Of a DNA stretch of 64,000 bases, positions 17,241 to 24,862 are shown in pieces (position 1 is the stretch's first letter; each line of letters begins with the position of its first letter). The position numbers and the translations under genes are program-made. The DNA is from Thermus sediminis. GTDB taxonomy: Bacteria; Deinococcota; Deinococci; Deinococcales; Thermaceae. The notes under the pieces were generated by a model, which worked only from the letters and a program-made list of their open reading frames with translations, did not search any database and was not told where the DNA came from. Location: NCBI RefSeq assembly GCF_003426945.1, contig NZ_QURO01000004.1, positions 620,001-684,000 of the forward strand, read 5' to 3'.

Positions 17241-18954
17241 ATGGAGTGGGACCTTTCCGACCTCTACGCCTCCCCCGAGGACCCCAGGCTTTTCCAAGAC
17301 CTCGAGGCCGCCCTGGCCCTGGCCCAGGGCCTGGACCCCAAGGACCTCCTCACCCCGGAGAAAGCAGGGGACCTCCTCGCCCGCTACGAGAAGGCCTTAG
17401 AGCTCGCCTATAGGCCCCTGAACTACGCCAGCCTCCACTTCGCCACCCGCACCCAGGACCCCGGGGCCAAGGCCCTCTTGGACCGGGTCAGGAACCGCTT
17501 CACCGAGGTAAGAAACCGCCTCGTCCCCCTGGAGGTGGCCCTGAGAAAGCTCCCCGAGGAGGCCTTCCAGGTCCTCCTTGCCCACCCGGGCCTTTTGGAC
17601 CTCCGCCACTTCCTGAAGAGGCAGCGGGCCTACGCCCCCCACACCCTTTCGGAGCGGGAGGAGGAACTCCTAAACCTCAAGGGGCTGGTGGGCAAAAGCG
17701 CCTGGAGCCAGTTCTACACGGAGTACACGGGCCGCTTCCGCTTCCACGTGGGGGGAAAGGAGCTCACGGAGATGGAGGTGCGGGCCCTGAGGCGGGACCC
17801 CAGCCCCGAGGTGCGCCGGGAGGCCCACCGAGCCCTTTACGGGAAGCTCCTTGAGGAAGCCCCCACCCTAAGCGCCGTCTTCAACGCGGTCTATCTGGAC
17901 TACCTACAGGACCTCCGCCTTAGGAACTACGGGAACCCCCTGGAGCCCGTGGCCCTAAGGGACGAGGTGGAGGTAAGGGACATCGAGGCCCTCCTTTGGG
18001 CCACGGAGGCCTTCTACCCCCTGGTGGCGCGCTACTACCTCTGGAAAGCCAAAAGGCTCGGCCTGGACAAGACCCCAAGCCAAGACCTCCTCGCCCCCCT
18101 AGGGGGGAAGCCCAAGGTGCCCTTTGCGGAGGCCAAGGAGATGGTCCTCGAGGCCTTCCGCCGCTTCTCCCCCGAGGTGGAGGCCATCGCCCGAGAGTTC
18201 TTTGAGAGGCGCTGGATAGACGTCTACCCAAGGCCGGGCAAGCGGGGCGGCGCCTTCTGCTCGGGCGGGCTTCCCTCCACCCACCCCTACATCCTCCTCA
18301 ACCACACGGATGACCTGGACAGCGCCCACACCCTGGCCCACGAGCTGGGGCACGGGGTGCACTTCTACCTGGCCCGGGGCCAGCGCCTCCTCAACTTCGG
18401 GGCCTCCACCCCTCTGGCGGAGACCGCCAGCGTCTTCGCCGAGATCCTCCTGGACGACCTCCTTCTGGAAAGGCTCTCCGACGAGGAAAGGACCCTCCTC
18501 CTGGCGGAGCGGGTGGAGGACGCCATCAACACCCTCTTCCGCCAGGTGATGTACACCTTCTTTGAAAGGCGGAGCCTCCTAGCCCGCCAAGAAGCCGCCC
18601 TCCCCCCCGAGGCCTTCCACCGGATCTGGCAGGAGGAGCAGGCGCGCCTTTACGGGGAAAGCGTGGCCTGGACGGAACTGGACCAAGCCGCTTGGGCCGG
18701 CATCCCCCACTTCGTCCACTACCGCTTCTACACCTTATAGCTACGCCTTAGGCTACCTGGTGGTCCTGGCCCTCTACGGCCGCTACCGGGAGGAGGGGAA
18801 GGCCTTTGTGCCTAAGTACCTGGAGGTGCTAAAGGCGGGGGAAAAGGCGAGTCCCAAGGAGATCCTGGCCCAAGCGGGGGTGGAGCTCGCCTCCGAGGCC
18901 TTCTTCCGCTACGGGTTCGGGGTCCTGGAGGACTGGATCAAGGCCCTTCCCTAG
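17241..18954 (+). pseudogene. pepF: Oligoendopeptidase F (M3B) with one frameshift
   Basis: A zinc oligopeptidase of the M3 family. The catalytic HELGH is intact at residues 367-371, preceded by the SGGLPSTHPYILLNH segment. The frame stops at 18740 after YRFYTL, but shifting by one base there restores YSYALGYLVVLALY and the rest of the family's C-terminal helices, which end at 18954. One extra T at 18735-18736 explains it. The total would be about 570 residues, normal for the family. Either the gene has decayed very recently, the base is a sequencing error, or a +1 frameshift occurs. ATG 17241 lies eight bases from the shared palindromic -10. Confidence 0.8.
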
Positions 18955-18968
18955 GCAAGAATAAGGGG

Positions 18969-20012
18969 ATGGACCTGGTCTTTCGCCCCGAGCGCTACCC
19001 CTTCCTGACCGCCGGGCTTCCCGGGGTGGGAGGGGTGATCCGCCTCCACCCCCAGGACTTCCAGGTGGAGGAGGTTCCCGCCTACTTGCCAAGCGGAGAG
19101 GGGGAGCACCTCTACCTCCTCCTGGAAAAGGAGGGCCTCACCACCCGGGAGGTCTTTGAGTTCCTGAGGGACGAGCTGGGCATACCGGAAAAGGAGATCG
19201 GGGTGGCGGGCCTCAAGGACAAGCACGCCCGCACCCAGCAGTGGTTCTCCATCCCGAGGCGCCACGAGAACGCCCTCTGCCTTCTGGAAAACCTAAGGGG
19301 GGTGAGGCTCCTCCACGCCGACCTCCACACCAACAAGCTCAGGACCGGCCACCTCAAGGGGAACCGCTTTAGGATCCTCATCCGGGAACCCCAAGGAGGG
19401 AAGGCAAGGGCGGAGGCCATCCTAAGGGCCCTGGAGCAAAGGGGCGTGCCCAATTACTACGGCCCCCAGCGCTTCGGCCTGGGGGGGGTGAACCCCGCGC
19501 GGGGGTACGAGCTGGTGAAAGGGGGCAAGGGCCGGGGAAGCCCCTGGCTGAAGCGCTTCCTGATCGGAAGCCTCCAAAGCCTCCTCTTCAACGACTGGGT
19601 GGCCCTAAGGATGGAGCGGGGCCTCTACGACCGGGTGATCCCCGGGGACTGGGCCAAGAAGCACGCCACAGGCGGGGAGTTTCTGGTGGAGGACCAGGGA
19701 GAGGCGGAAAGGGCCCTCCGCCTGGAGATCAGCGCCACCGGGCCCCTCTTCGGCCGGAAGTACCCCGAGGCGAAGGGGGAGGCCCGGGCCCTGGAGGACG
19801 AAATCCTGGCGCGCTACAACCTCGCTCGGGAAGAGTTTAGGGCCCGCCGGGGAGCCAGGCGGCCCATCCGGGTCCCCCTCTCCGAATGGCGGGTGGAGGA
19901 GGCCCCCAAAGGGCTCTGGCTTTCCTTCTTCCTCCCCAAGGGGAGCTACGCCACAAGCCTCCTCCGGGAGGTGATGAAGCAGGAGGTGGAAGCCCCGGAG
20001 GAAGAGGAATAA
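18969..20012 (+). CDS. truD: tRNA pseudouridine(13) synthase
   Basis: Makes pseudouridine at position 13 of certain tRNAs. The 347-residue protein contains the TruD signature GVAGLKDKHARTQQWFSIP with the catalytic Asp, and the second family motif VPNYYGPQRFG. An inserted TruD domain follows (about 150-300). ATG 18969 begins 14 bases after the pepF stop; AATAAG nearby could be a weak -10. It is followed by one copy of an inverted repeat and a GC-rich terminator. Confidence 0.94.
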   Translation: MDLVFRPERYPFLTAGLPGVGGVIRLHPQDFQVEEVPAYLPSGEGEHLYLLLEKEGLTTREVFEFLRDELGIPEKEIGVAGLKDKHARTQQWFSIPRRHENALCLLENLRGVRLLHADLHTNKLRTGHLKGNRFRILIREPQGGKARAEAILRALEQRGVPNYYGPQRFGLGGVNPARGYELVKGGKGRGSPWLKRFLIGSLQSLLFNDWVALRMERGLYDRVIPGDWAKKHATGGEFLVEDQGEAERALRLEISATGPLFGRKYPEAKGEARALEDEILARYNLAREEFRARRGARRPIRVPLSEWRVEEAPKGLWLSFFLPKGSYATSLLREVMKQEVEAPEEEE

Positions 20013-20026
20013 TACCACCCAGCAGA

Positions 20027-20067
20027 GGGTTCCTGGGAGGCTTTTCTAAGCTGGCAGAGCGAAGGAA
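20027..20067 (+). repeat. 41-base inverted repeat, copy 1
   Basis: Matches, on the opposite strand, bases 20962-21002 at 38 of 41 positions, and both copies continue into AAGGGTAT, though copy 2 has about nine extra bases first. The pair flanks the outer-membrane-type gene and the decayed hydrolase. It begins 14 bases after the truD stop. No transposase or duplicated target is seen. Confidence 0.75.
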
Positions 20068-20077
20068 AAGGGTATAA

Positions 20078-20101
20078 CCCCCCGCCCCAGGGGGCGGGGG
20101 G
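20078..20101. terminator. Bidirectional GC hairpin between truD and the outer-membrane-type gene
   Basis: CCCCCCGCCCC pairs with GGGGCGGGGGG around a tight loop. It lies between two convergent genes (truD ends 20012, the other at 20116) and could stop transcription from both sides. There is no T-run. Confidence 0.65.
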
Positions 20102-20115
20102 CTCCGCCTCCCAGC

Positions 20116-20556
20116 CTAGAAGCGGTAGCCCAGCTTGAGCTGGGCTGCCAAGGTGTTTCCAGCGAGGCCCAGGTCCCCGCCCAGGAAGAGGGGGCTACCC
20201 AGGGCGGCCTTCAGGTCGTACTCCAGATCGGCCCGGAAGTAGAGCTGGACATTGCCAAAGTTAAATCCCGGAACGCTCACTCCCAAGCCAGCCCCCGCCT
20301 TTAGCTCCTCGGCCAAGGGGTAGAGGTAGCGGAGAAGGAAAGCGCCGTTGAAATTTCCATTGACGTCATAGGCCAAGTCCAGGGCCGGGCGCACCTCCCC
20401 CACCGGGAGTTGGAAAAGCTGGCAGTGCCAGGAGATCTCCACCCCAAAACCCTGGGTACCGCCGATGGCTGCCAGGGAGGGCTTCAGGTCCTCCACGGCG
20501 AACTGGGCCGAGGCCATACCAAAAACGAGAAGGACCGCTGCCAATAGCTTCCTCAT
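20116..20556 (-). CDS. Small predicted outer-membrane beta-barrel protein
   Basis: A 146-residue protein with a signal peptide (MRKLLAAVLLVFGMASA) and a mature part of alternating polar and hydrophobic beta strands ending in LAAQLKLGYRF. A terminal phenylalanine after such strands is the usual signal for outer-membrane insertion. About six to eight strands are possible. I do not recognise a named family. The ATG follows AGGAGGTGAGG and overlaps the stop of the decayed hydrolase (ATGA), and a separate promoter lies just upstream. An imported, non-enzymatic envelope role is likely but unproven. Confidence 0.8.
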   Translation of the reverse strand: MRKLLAAVLLVFGMASAQFAVEDLKPSLAAIGGTQGFGVEISWHCQLFQLPVGEVRPALDLAYDVNGNFNGAFLLRYLYPLAEELKAGAGLGVSVPGFNFGNVQLYFRADLEYDLKAALGSPLFLGGDLGLAGNTLAAQLKLGYRF

Positions 20557-20946
20557 ACCTCACCTCCTGATTCCAAGTTACCATGACGCAACAGATTTGA
20601 CAAAGTTTCTGATAACTCCCCCTCCGTGGGGAGGATCCTAAGACCCATGGCCTCGAGGTGGGGTCCAGGGCCAGCCCTACCCCCCAGAGGAGAGCTGGAG
20701 GGTGCCCCAGGTTCGGCATGACCACGAAGGCGGCCACGTACGCGGCCATCTCCTCTGGGCTCATGGCAGGCCCCCCGTGCGGCCAAAGCCGGGGAGGTCC
20801 AGGAGGTAAAGGGTGTAGGGCGCCTCAAGCCCCTCCACCTCCGACCAGCGGGAGGCCTCCTCGGCCAGGAGGAGGATGGGGGGGCCCTTCCCCACCCTAT
20901 GAAAGACCAGATTGAGGCCGTAAAGGTGGATGAAGCCCCGCCTCAT
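20553..20946 (-). pseudogene. Small lid-less alpha/beta hydrolase with two frameshifts
   Basis: Starting at ATG 20946 the frame reads MRRGFIHLYGLNLVFHRVGKG and continues to LYLLDLPGFGRT, like the roughly 130-residue hydrolase-fold protein I remember from T. thermophilus (TTHA1544 type). It then breaks: a missing G in a run near 20770 is needed to continue into MSPEEMAAYVAAFVVM, and a second missing G near 20670 to reach PHLEAMGLRILPTEGEL and the stop at 20553-20555, which overlaps the next start. Two single-base losses suggest decay, or errors in G-runs. The nucleophile elbow of the family is not canonical (LLWGVG). Confidence 0.7.
20575..20603 (-). promoter_or_regulatory. Promoter for the outer-membrane-type gene
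   Basis: On the minus strand TTGTCA (20598-20603) and TAACTT (20575-20580) are 17 bases apart, about 20 bases upstream of the ATG. The promoter lies inside the end of the broken hydrolase frame, so the downstream gene can be expressed without it. Confidence 0.55.
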
Positions 20947-20961
20947 ACCCTTTCTTCCTGT

Positions 20962-21002
20962 TTCCTTCGCTCGGCCAGCTCAGAAAGGCCTCCCAGGAAC
21001 CC
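20962..21002 (-). repeat. 41-base inverted repeat, copy 2
   Basis: Reverse-complement partner of 20027-20067 with three mismatches. It lies just upstream of the start of the decayed small hydrolase and just after the terminator of the next gene. Confidence 0.75.
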
Positions 21003-21012
21003 CCTGCCAGGG

Positions 21013-21040
21013 CCCCATGCTGGCTTGGGCCAGCATGGGG
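21013..21040. terminator. 12-bp stem terminator after the alpha/beta hydrolase gene
   Basis: CCCCATGCTGGC pairs perfectly with GCCAGCATGGGG around a 4-base loop, six bases beyond the stop of the minus-strand hydrolase. It has no T-run. It shares the CCCC-N5-GGC-loop-GCC-N5-GGGG design with 51189-51216. Confidence 0.7.
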
Positions 21041-21045
21041 TGCTC

Positions 21046-21678
21046 TCATAGGGCGATCCCTCCGGGAAGGGGCTTGAAGGCTTCTCCCAGGAGGAAGTCC
21101 GCCACCAGGTCCCGAACCTCCAACGGGGCCTCCCAGGGGACCAAGTGGCCCGCTCCCTCCAGGGCAAAGCGCAGGGCCTCCCCCTTGGCGAAGTCCACCG
21201 CCTCCTTCCCGTAAAGGGGCGGGGTAAAGGCGTCCAGGGCCCCCTGGACCACCAGGACCCGGGCCTCGGTGCCCCTTAGCCAGCGCCGCTCGTCGCCCAG
21301 GCCTTCCATAAGGTCCAGCCAGGCCCAAAGGCCCTCCTCGCTGAGCCCCTCCTTCCAGGCGGCGAAGATTTCCTCGCTCCCCACGCTTAGGGGCCCGAAG
21401 AAGAGGGCCCGCCCCACCCGGGCGAACCCCTCCACCCCTCCCCTTTCTAGGCCGAAGCGGAGGGCAGAAAGCCGAGCGGCCAGGAAGGCGTCTTTGCGAA
21501 GGATGGGGGAAAGGAGGACCAGGCTCCTCGCCCCCTCCCGGAAGGCGGTCTTCAAACCCTCCAGGGCCCCTTCCCCAAAGGCGATCAGGTGAAGCCCCTC
21601 CTCGGAAGGAAGCCCCTCCAGGAAGGAAAACCCGGCGGGAGGGGCAAGGAGCCCCGGGAAAAAGCGCACCTCTCCCAC
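21046..21678 (-). CDS. Alpha/beta hydrolase-fold protein lacking the usual nucleophile
   Basis: About 210 residues with the general alpha/beta hydrolase layout: a nucleophile-elbow position (HLIAFGEGALEG), a helical lid, then RVLVVQGALDAFTPP with the acid residue and EGAGHLVPWEAP with the catalytic His. At the elbow the expected G-x-S-x-G serine is missing, so ordinary esterase chemistry is doubtful. GTG 21678 is chosen because TATAAA on the minus strand (21686-21691) lies seven bases upstream, mirroring the paaI promoter; ATG 21702 would also be in frame. It diverges from paaI. Confidence 0.75.
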   Translation of the reverse strand: MGEVRFFPGLLAPPAGFSFLEGLPSEEGLHLIAFGEGALEGLKTAFREGARSLVLLSPILRKDAFLAARLSALRFGLERGGVEGFARVGRALFFGPLSVGSEEIFAAWKEGLSEEGLWAWLDLMEGLGDERRWLRGTEARVLVVQGALDAFTPPLYGKEAVDFAKGEALRFALEGAGHLVPWEAPLEVRDLVADFLLGEAFKPLPGGIAL

Positions 21679-21685
21679 GCCCCCC

Positions 21686-21693
21686 TTTATACT
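21686..21693. promoter_or_regulatory. Overlapping divergent -10 hexamers (hydrolase and paaI)
   Basis: TATACT at 21688-21693 on the plus strand lies seven bases before the ATG of paaI. On the minus strand TATAAA (complement of 21686-21691) lies seven bases before GTG 21678. Four bases are shared, so two polymerases could not use both at once. Confidence 0.6.
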
Positions 21694-21700
21694 CCAGGGC

Positions 21701-22105
21701 ATGGACAAGGAAACCCTTCTGGCCAAGGAGACCCTGGACCAGACCCTGGGGGTGCACTACCTGAAGCTGGCAAAGGAAGAGGTGGTGGCCGAACTGGAGG
21801 TCTCCCCCAGGGTCCACCAGCCCTTTGGCTTCCTCCATGGCGGGGCCACGGTGGCCCTGGCGGAGAGCGTGGCCAGCCTGGGGGGGTTCCTGAACTGCCC
21901 CCCAGGGCACGCCGCCTTCGGCCTGGAGATCAACTGCAACCACATCCGAAGGAAGCGGGAGGGCACCCTCCGGGCCGTGGGCAAGCCCCTCCACGTGGGC
22001 CGCACCACCCAGGTCTGGGAGGTAAAGGTCTACGATGAAGAAGAGCGGTTGGTGGCAGCGAGCCGCTGCACCCTGGCCGTGGTCCCCCTAGAACCAGGCA
22101 CGTAG
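21701..22105 (+). CDS. paaI: PaaI-family hotdog-fold thioesterase
   Basis: A 134-residue acyl-CoA thioesterase of the PaaI group. The diagnostic FGFLHGGATVALAESVAS, containing the HGG motif and the catalytic acidic residue in the long helix, lies at about residues 43-62; the rest is the single hotdog fold (FGLEINCNHIRRKREG, VGRTTQVWEVKVYDEE). In Thermus this enzyme acts on phenylacetyl-CoA-type thioesters; no paa genes are adjacent, though a PaaK-like ligase is at 61086. Leaderless start as described for the shared promoter. The end overlaps the convergent peptidase gene by 18 bases. Confidence 0.92.
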   Translation: MDKETLLAKETLDQTLGVHYLKLAKEEVVAELEVSPRVHQPFGFLHGGATVALAESVASLGGFLNCPPGHAAFGLEINCNHIRRKREGTLRAVGKPLHVGRTTQVWEVKVYDEEERLVAASRCTLAVVPLEPGT

Positions 22106-23050
22106 CCAGGAAAGCCAGTTCCCGCCCAGAAAGCCCTCATCCCCTAGGGCCCAGAGGTCCCGGTGCCGGTCCAGGCCCTGGGGGAGGGCCTCGAGGCCAA
22201 ACCCCCCATCCCAGTCCGTGCCCAGGCCCACCCCCCTTGGGCCTAGGAGGGCCTCGGCGTGGGCCTTGTGCCTTAAAAAGGCGGCGAGGGAAAGCCTCGC
22301 CATCCCCCGCTTCCAGGCGGGGTCCAGAAAGGCGTTGAAGGGGACGAGGCCCAAGACCCCGCCCCTTTGGGCCAGGGCCAAAAGGGCCTCATCGGAAAGG
22401 TGGCGGGGCGTGGGGGTGAGGGCCTGGCAGTTGGCGTGGGTGGCGCAGACGGGCCCCCCGTAGGCCTCGAGGGCGGGAAAGAGGGCCTCGTCGGCCAGGT
22501 GGGAGAGGTCCAGGGCCACCCCTAAGGCCTCCATCCCCTCAAGGAGGGCGAGGCCCTTCTCGGTCAGGGGGCCGGGCTCGGCGTTCCCCCCGGCGTAGGC
22601 GTTCCCCGTGGCCCAGGTGAGGGAGAGGAGCCTCAGGCCCCTTTCCCGAAGGGGGCGGAGGTCCTCGGGATGCGGCAAGGGGTGGGCCCCCTCCAGGAGG
22701 AGGACGAGGCCCGGGACCCCGTCCTCTGGAAAGCGCTCCAGGTGGGCCTCTAGATCTTTCCCCTCCCTCAGGATCCGCACCAGGCCCCGCCGCTCCCAGG
22801 CCTCGTAGAGGGCGAGCTGGGCGTGAAGGGCCTCTTCCCAAGCCTCCAGGTGCCCCTCCCGGGGGTCCACGAAGAGGGTGGCGAAGGCCACGGCCACCCG
22901 GGCCTCCCCAAGGGAGGGAAGGGTCACCAGGGGGGTGTCAGGGTGGGGATCGCGCTGGCGGAGGACCTCGAGGGGCAGGGTCAGGTCCTGGCCCAAGACC
23001 AAGGCGTTATGGGCCAGGTCCAAATGGGCGTCCACTAGGAAGGCGGGCAT
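22088..23050 (-). CDS. Membrane dipeptidase-like metallohydrolase (peptidase M19)
   Basis: A 320-residue TIM-barrel amidohydrolase of the renal dipeptidase family. Metal-ligand motifs are visible in order: DAHLDLAHN at the N terminus, LLEGAHPL near residue 122, LDLSHLADEAL near 188 and ATHANCQAL near 207. It should cleave dipeptides, possibly with D-residues. No signal peptide, so it is cytoplasmic despite the family name. TAGACT on the minus strand (23057-23062) is six bases before the ATG, overlapping the uvrC -10. Confidence 0.88.
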   Translation of the reverse strand: MPAFLVDAHLDLAHNALVLGQDLTLPLEVLRQRDPHPDTPLVTLPSLGEARVAVAFATLFVDPREGHLEAWEEALHAQLALYEAWERRGLVRILREGKDLEAHLERFPEDGVPGLVLLLEGAHPLPHPEDLRPLRERGLRLLSLTWATGNAYAGGNAEPGPLTEKGLALLEGMEALGVALDLSHLADEALFPALEAYGGPVCATHANCQALTPTPRHLSDEALLALAQRGGVLGLVPFNAFLDPAWKRGMARLSLAAFLRHKAHAEALLGPRGVGLGTDWDGGFGLEALPQGLDRHRDLWALGDEGFLGGNWLSWLRAWF

Positions 23051-23056
23051 GGGAGG

Positions 23057-23066
23057 AGTCTACAAT
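23057..23066. promoter_or_regulatory. Overlapping divergent -10 hexamers (M19 peptidase and uvrC)
   Basis: TACAAT at 23061-23066 lies seven bases before GTG 23074 of uvrC. On the minus strand TAGACT (complement of 23057-23062) lies six bases before the peptidase ATG. They share two bases. Confidence 0.55.
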
Positions 23067-23073
23067 GGGAGGC

Positions 23074-24852
23074 GTGCGGCCTGAGGACCTCCCTCCCCTC
23101 CCCGAAGCCCCTGGGGTCTACCTCTGGAAGCGGGGAGAGGAGGTGCTCTACGTGGGCAAGGCCAGGAGCCTCAGAGCCCGGGTGCGGAGCTACTTCCACG
23201 CCGAAGGCAAGGCCCGGCGCACCGCCGAGGAGGCCACGGCCCTGGACTTCATCGCTACCCGGGACGAGGTGGAGGCCCTCCTCCTGGAGGCCAACCTCAT
23301 CAAGGCCCACCGCCCCCCCTACAACGTCCTCCTCAAGGACGACAAGCACTACCCCTTCCTCAAGCTCACCAACGAGCCTTTCCCTACCCTCCTCGTGGTG
23401 CGGCGGGTGGAGGAGGACGGGGCCAAGTACTACGGGCCCTTCCCCGAGGCCGGGGCCCTGAGGCGCATCAAGACCCTTATTGACCGCCTCTTCCCCCTAA
23501 GGAAGAACTCGGGCTACCCCATGAGGAGGAGGCGCTTCCCCTGCCTCAACCATAGCCTGGGCCGCTGCCTCGCCCCTTGCGTGGGCCTGGCGGACCCCGA
23601 GGCCTACGGGGAGGCGGTGCGCCAGGTGGAGGCGGTCCTCGAGGGCCGGGTGGAGGGGCTTCTGGAGGAGCTTGAGGCCAAGATGCGGGAGGCCGCCAGG
23701 AGGCTTGAGTTTGAGCGGGCGGCGGAGATCCGCGACCAGATGGAGGCCCTAAGGGCCTTCTTCTCCACCGCCCAGCAGGCCTTTGATCCCGAGCTTGGCG
23801 ACCTGGACTTCCTGGGCATGGCCCGGGCGGGGGCCCTCGCCGTGGTCCAACTCTACCAGGTGCGCTCCGGGCGCATCCTGGGCCGGATCAGCCGGGTAGT
23901 GGAGAAGGAGGAGGCCACGGACGAGGAGATCCTCTGGGCCTTCCTAAGGGACCACTACCTGGAGGCCTCCCCCCTCCCCCCCCTCATCCTCCTCCCCTTC
24001 CCCCTGGAGGACCTGGAGGGCCTGGCCGAGCTCCTAAAGCGGCGGGCGGGGAGGCGGGTGGAGCTTCGGGTTCCCAAGCGGGGGGAGAAGCAGAGGCTCC
24101 TTGAGCTGGCGGAAAAGAACGCCAGGCTGGCCCTGGAAAGCGAGCTCAAGCTTCTGGAAAGGCGGGGGGACCACCCGGGGCTTAAGGCCTTGCAGGAACT
24201 CCTGGGGCTTTCCCGGCGGCCTTTCCGCATAGAGGGCTACGACGTGAGCCACCTTCAGGGCCAAGCCCGGGTCTTCTCCATGGCGGTCATGGAGGGGGGA
24301 AGGCCCAAAAAGGCCGAGTACCGCAGGATGCGCCTTAAGGCGGGAAACGACGACTACGCCGCCATGGAGGAGGGGGTCTTCCGCCGCTTCACGGGAAGCC
24401 TCAAGGAGATGCCCCTCCCCGACCTCCTCCTCATCGACGGGGGCCTGGGCCAGGTGCGGGCAGCCCTAAAGGCCCTGGAGCGGGCGGGCCTCTCCCTCCC
24501 CCTGGTGGGCCTGGCCAAAAGGGAAGAGGTCCTCATCACCCCGGAAGGGCGGGAGCTCCGCCTCCCCCTCACCCACCCGGCCCTCCAGCTCCTCATCCAC
24601 CTCCGGGACGAGGCCCACCGGAATGGCCTCCGCTACCACCAAAGGAAGCGGCAGGAGGAGGCCTTCAAGGTCCTGGAGGGCATTCCCGGCATCGGAGAGG
24701 TGCGGAAAAGGCTTCTTCTGGAGCGCTACGGGGGGCTCAAGGCCCTGGAGGAGGCTCCCCTGGAGGAGCTGGCCCGCCTGCCTGGGATGAACCGAAAAGC
24801 GGCCCAGGCCCTCAAGGAGGGCCTCAAAGAAGGTACGCCCAATCAGATATGA
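23074..24852 (+). CDS. uvrC: UvrABC excinuclease subunit C
   Basis: Makes both incisions in nucleotide excision repair. Of about 592 residues, the first 90 are the GIY-YIG nuclease (GVYLWKRGEEVLYVGKARSL) for the 3' cut; a UVR helix pair (LEFERAAEIRDQMEAL) near 215 binds UvrB; the RNase H-like domain (GYDVSHLQG, DLLLIDGGLGQVRAAL) near 385-470 makes the 5' cut; tandem helix-hairpin-helix motifs (IPGIGEVRKRLLLERYGG) end the protein. GTG 23074 is chosen over ATG 23065 because it suits the leaderless spacing from TACAAT and gives the expected RPEDLPPLPEAPGVYLW beginning. Confidence 0.95.
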   Translation: MRPEDLPPLPEAPGVYLWKRGEEVLYVGKARSLRARVRSYFHAEGKARRTAEEATALDFIATRDEVEALLLEANLIKAHRPPYNVLLKDDKHYPFLKLTNEPFPTLLVVRRVEEDGAKYYGPFPEAGALRRIKTLIDRLFPLRKNSGYPMRRRRFPCLNHSLGRCLAPCVGLADPEAYGEAVRQVEAVLEGRVEGLLEELEAKMREAARRLEFERAAEIRDQMEALRAFFSTAQQAFDPELGDLDFLGMARAGALAVVQLYQVRSGRILGRISRVVEKEEATDEEILWAFLRDHYLEASPLPPLILLPFPLEDLEGLAELLKRRAGRRVELRVPKRGEKQRLLELAEKNARLALESELKLLERRGDHPGLKALQELLGLSRRPFRIEGYDVSHLQGQARVFSMAVMEGGRPKKAEYRRMRLKAGNDDYAAMEEGVFRRFTGSLKEMPLPDLLLIDGGLGQVRAALKALERAGLSLPLVGLAKREEVLITPEGRELRLPLTHPALQLLIHLRDEAHRNGLRYHQRKRQEEAFKVLEGIPGIGEVRKRLLLERYGGLKALEEAPLEELARLPGMNRKAAQALKEGLKEGTPNQI

Positions 24853-24862
24853 TGGCCCCCTG

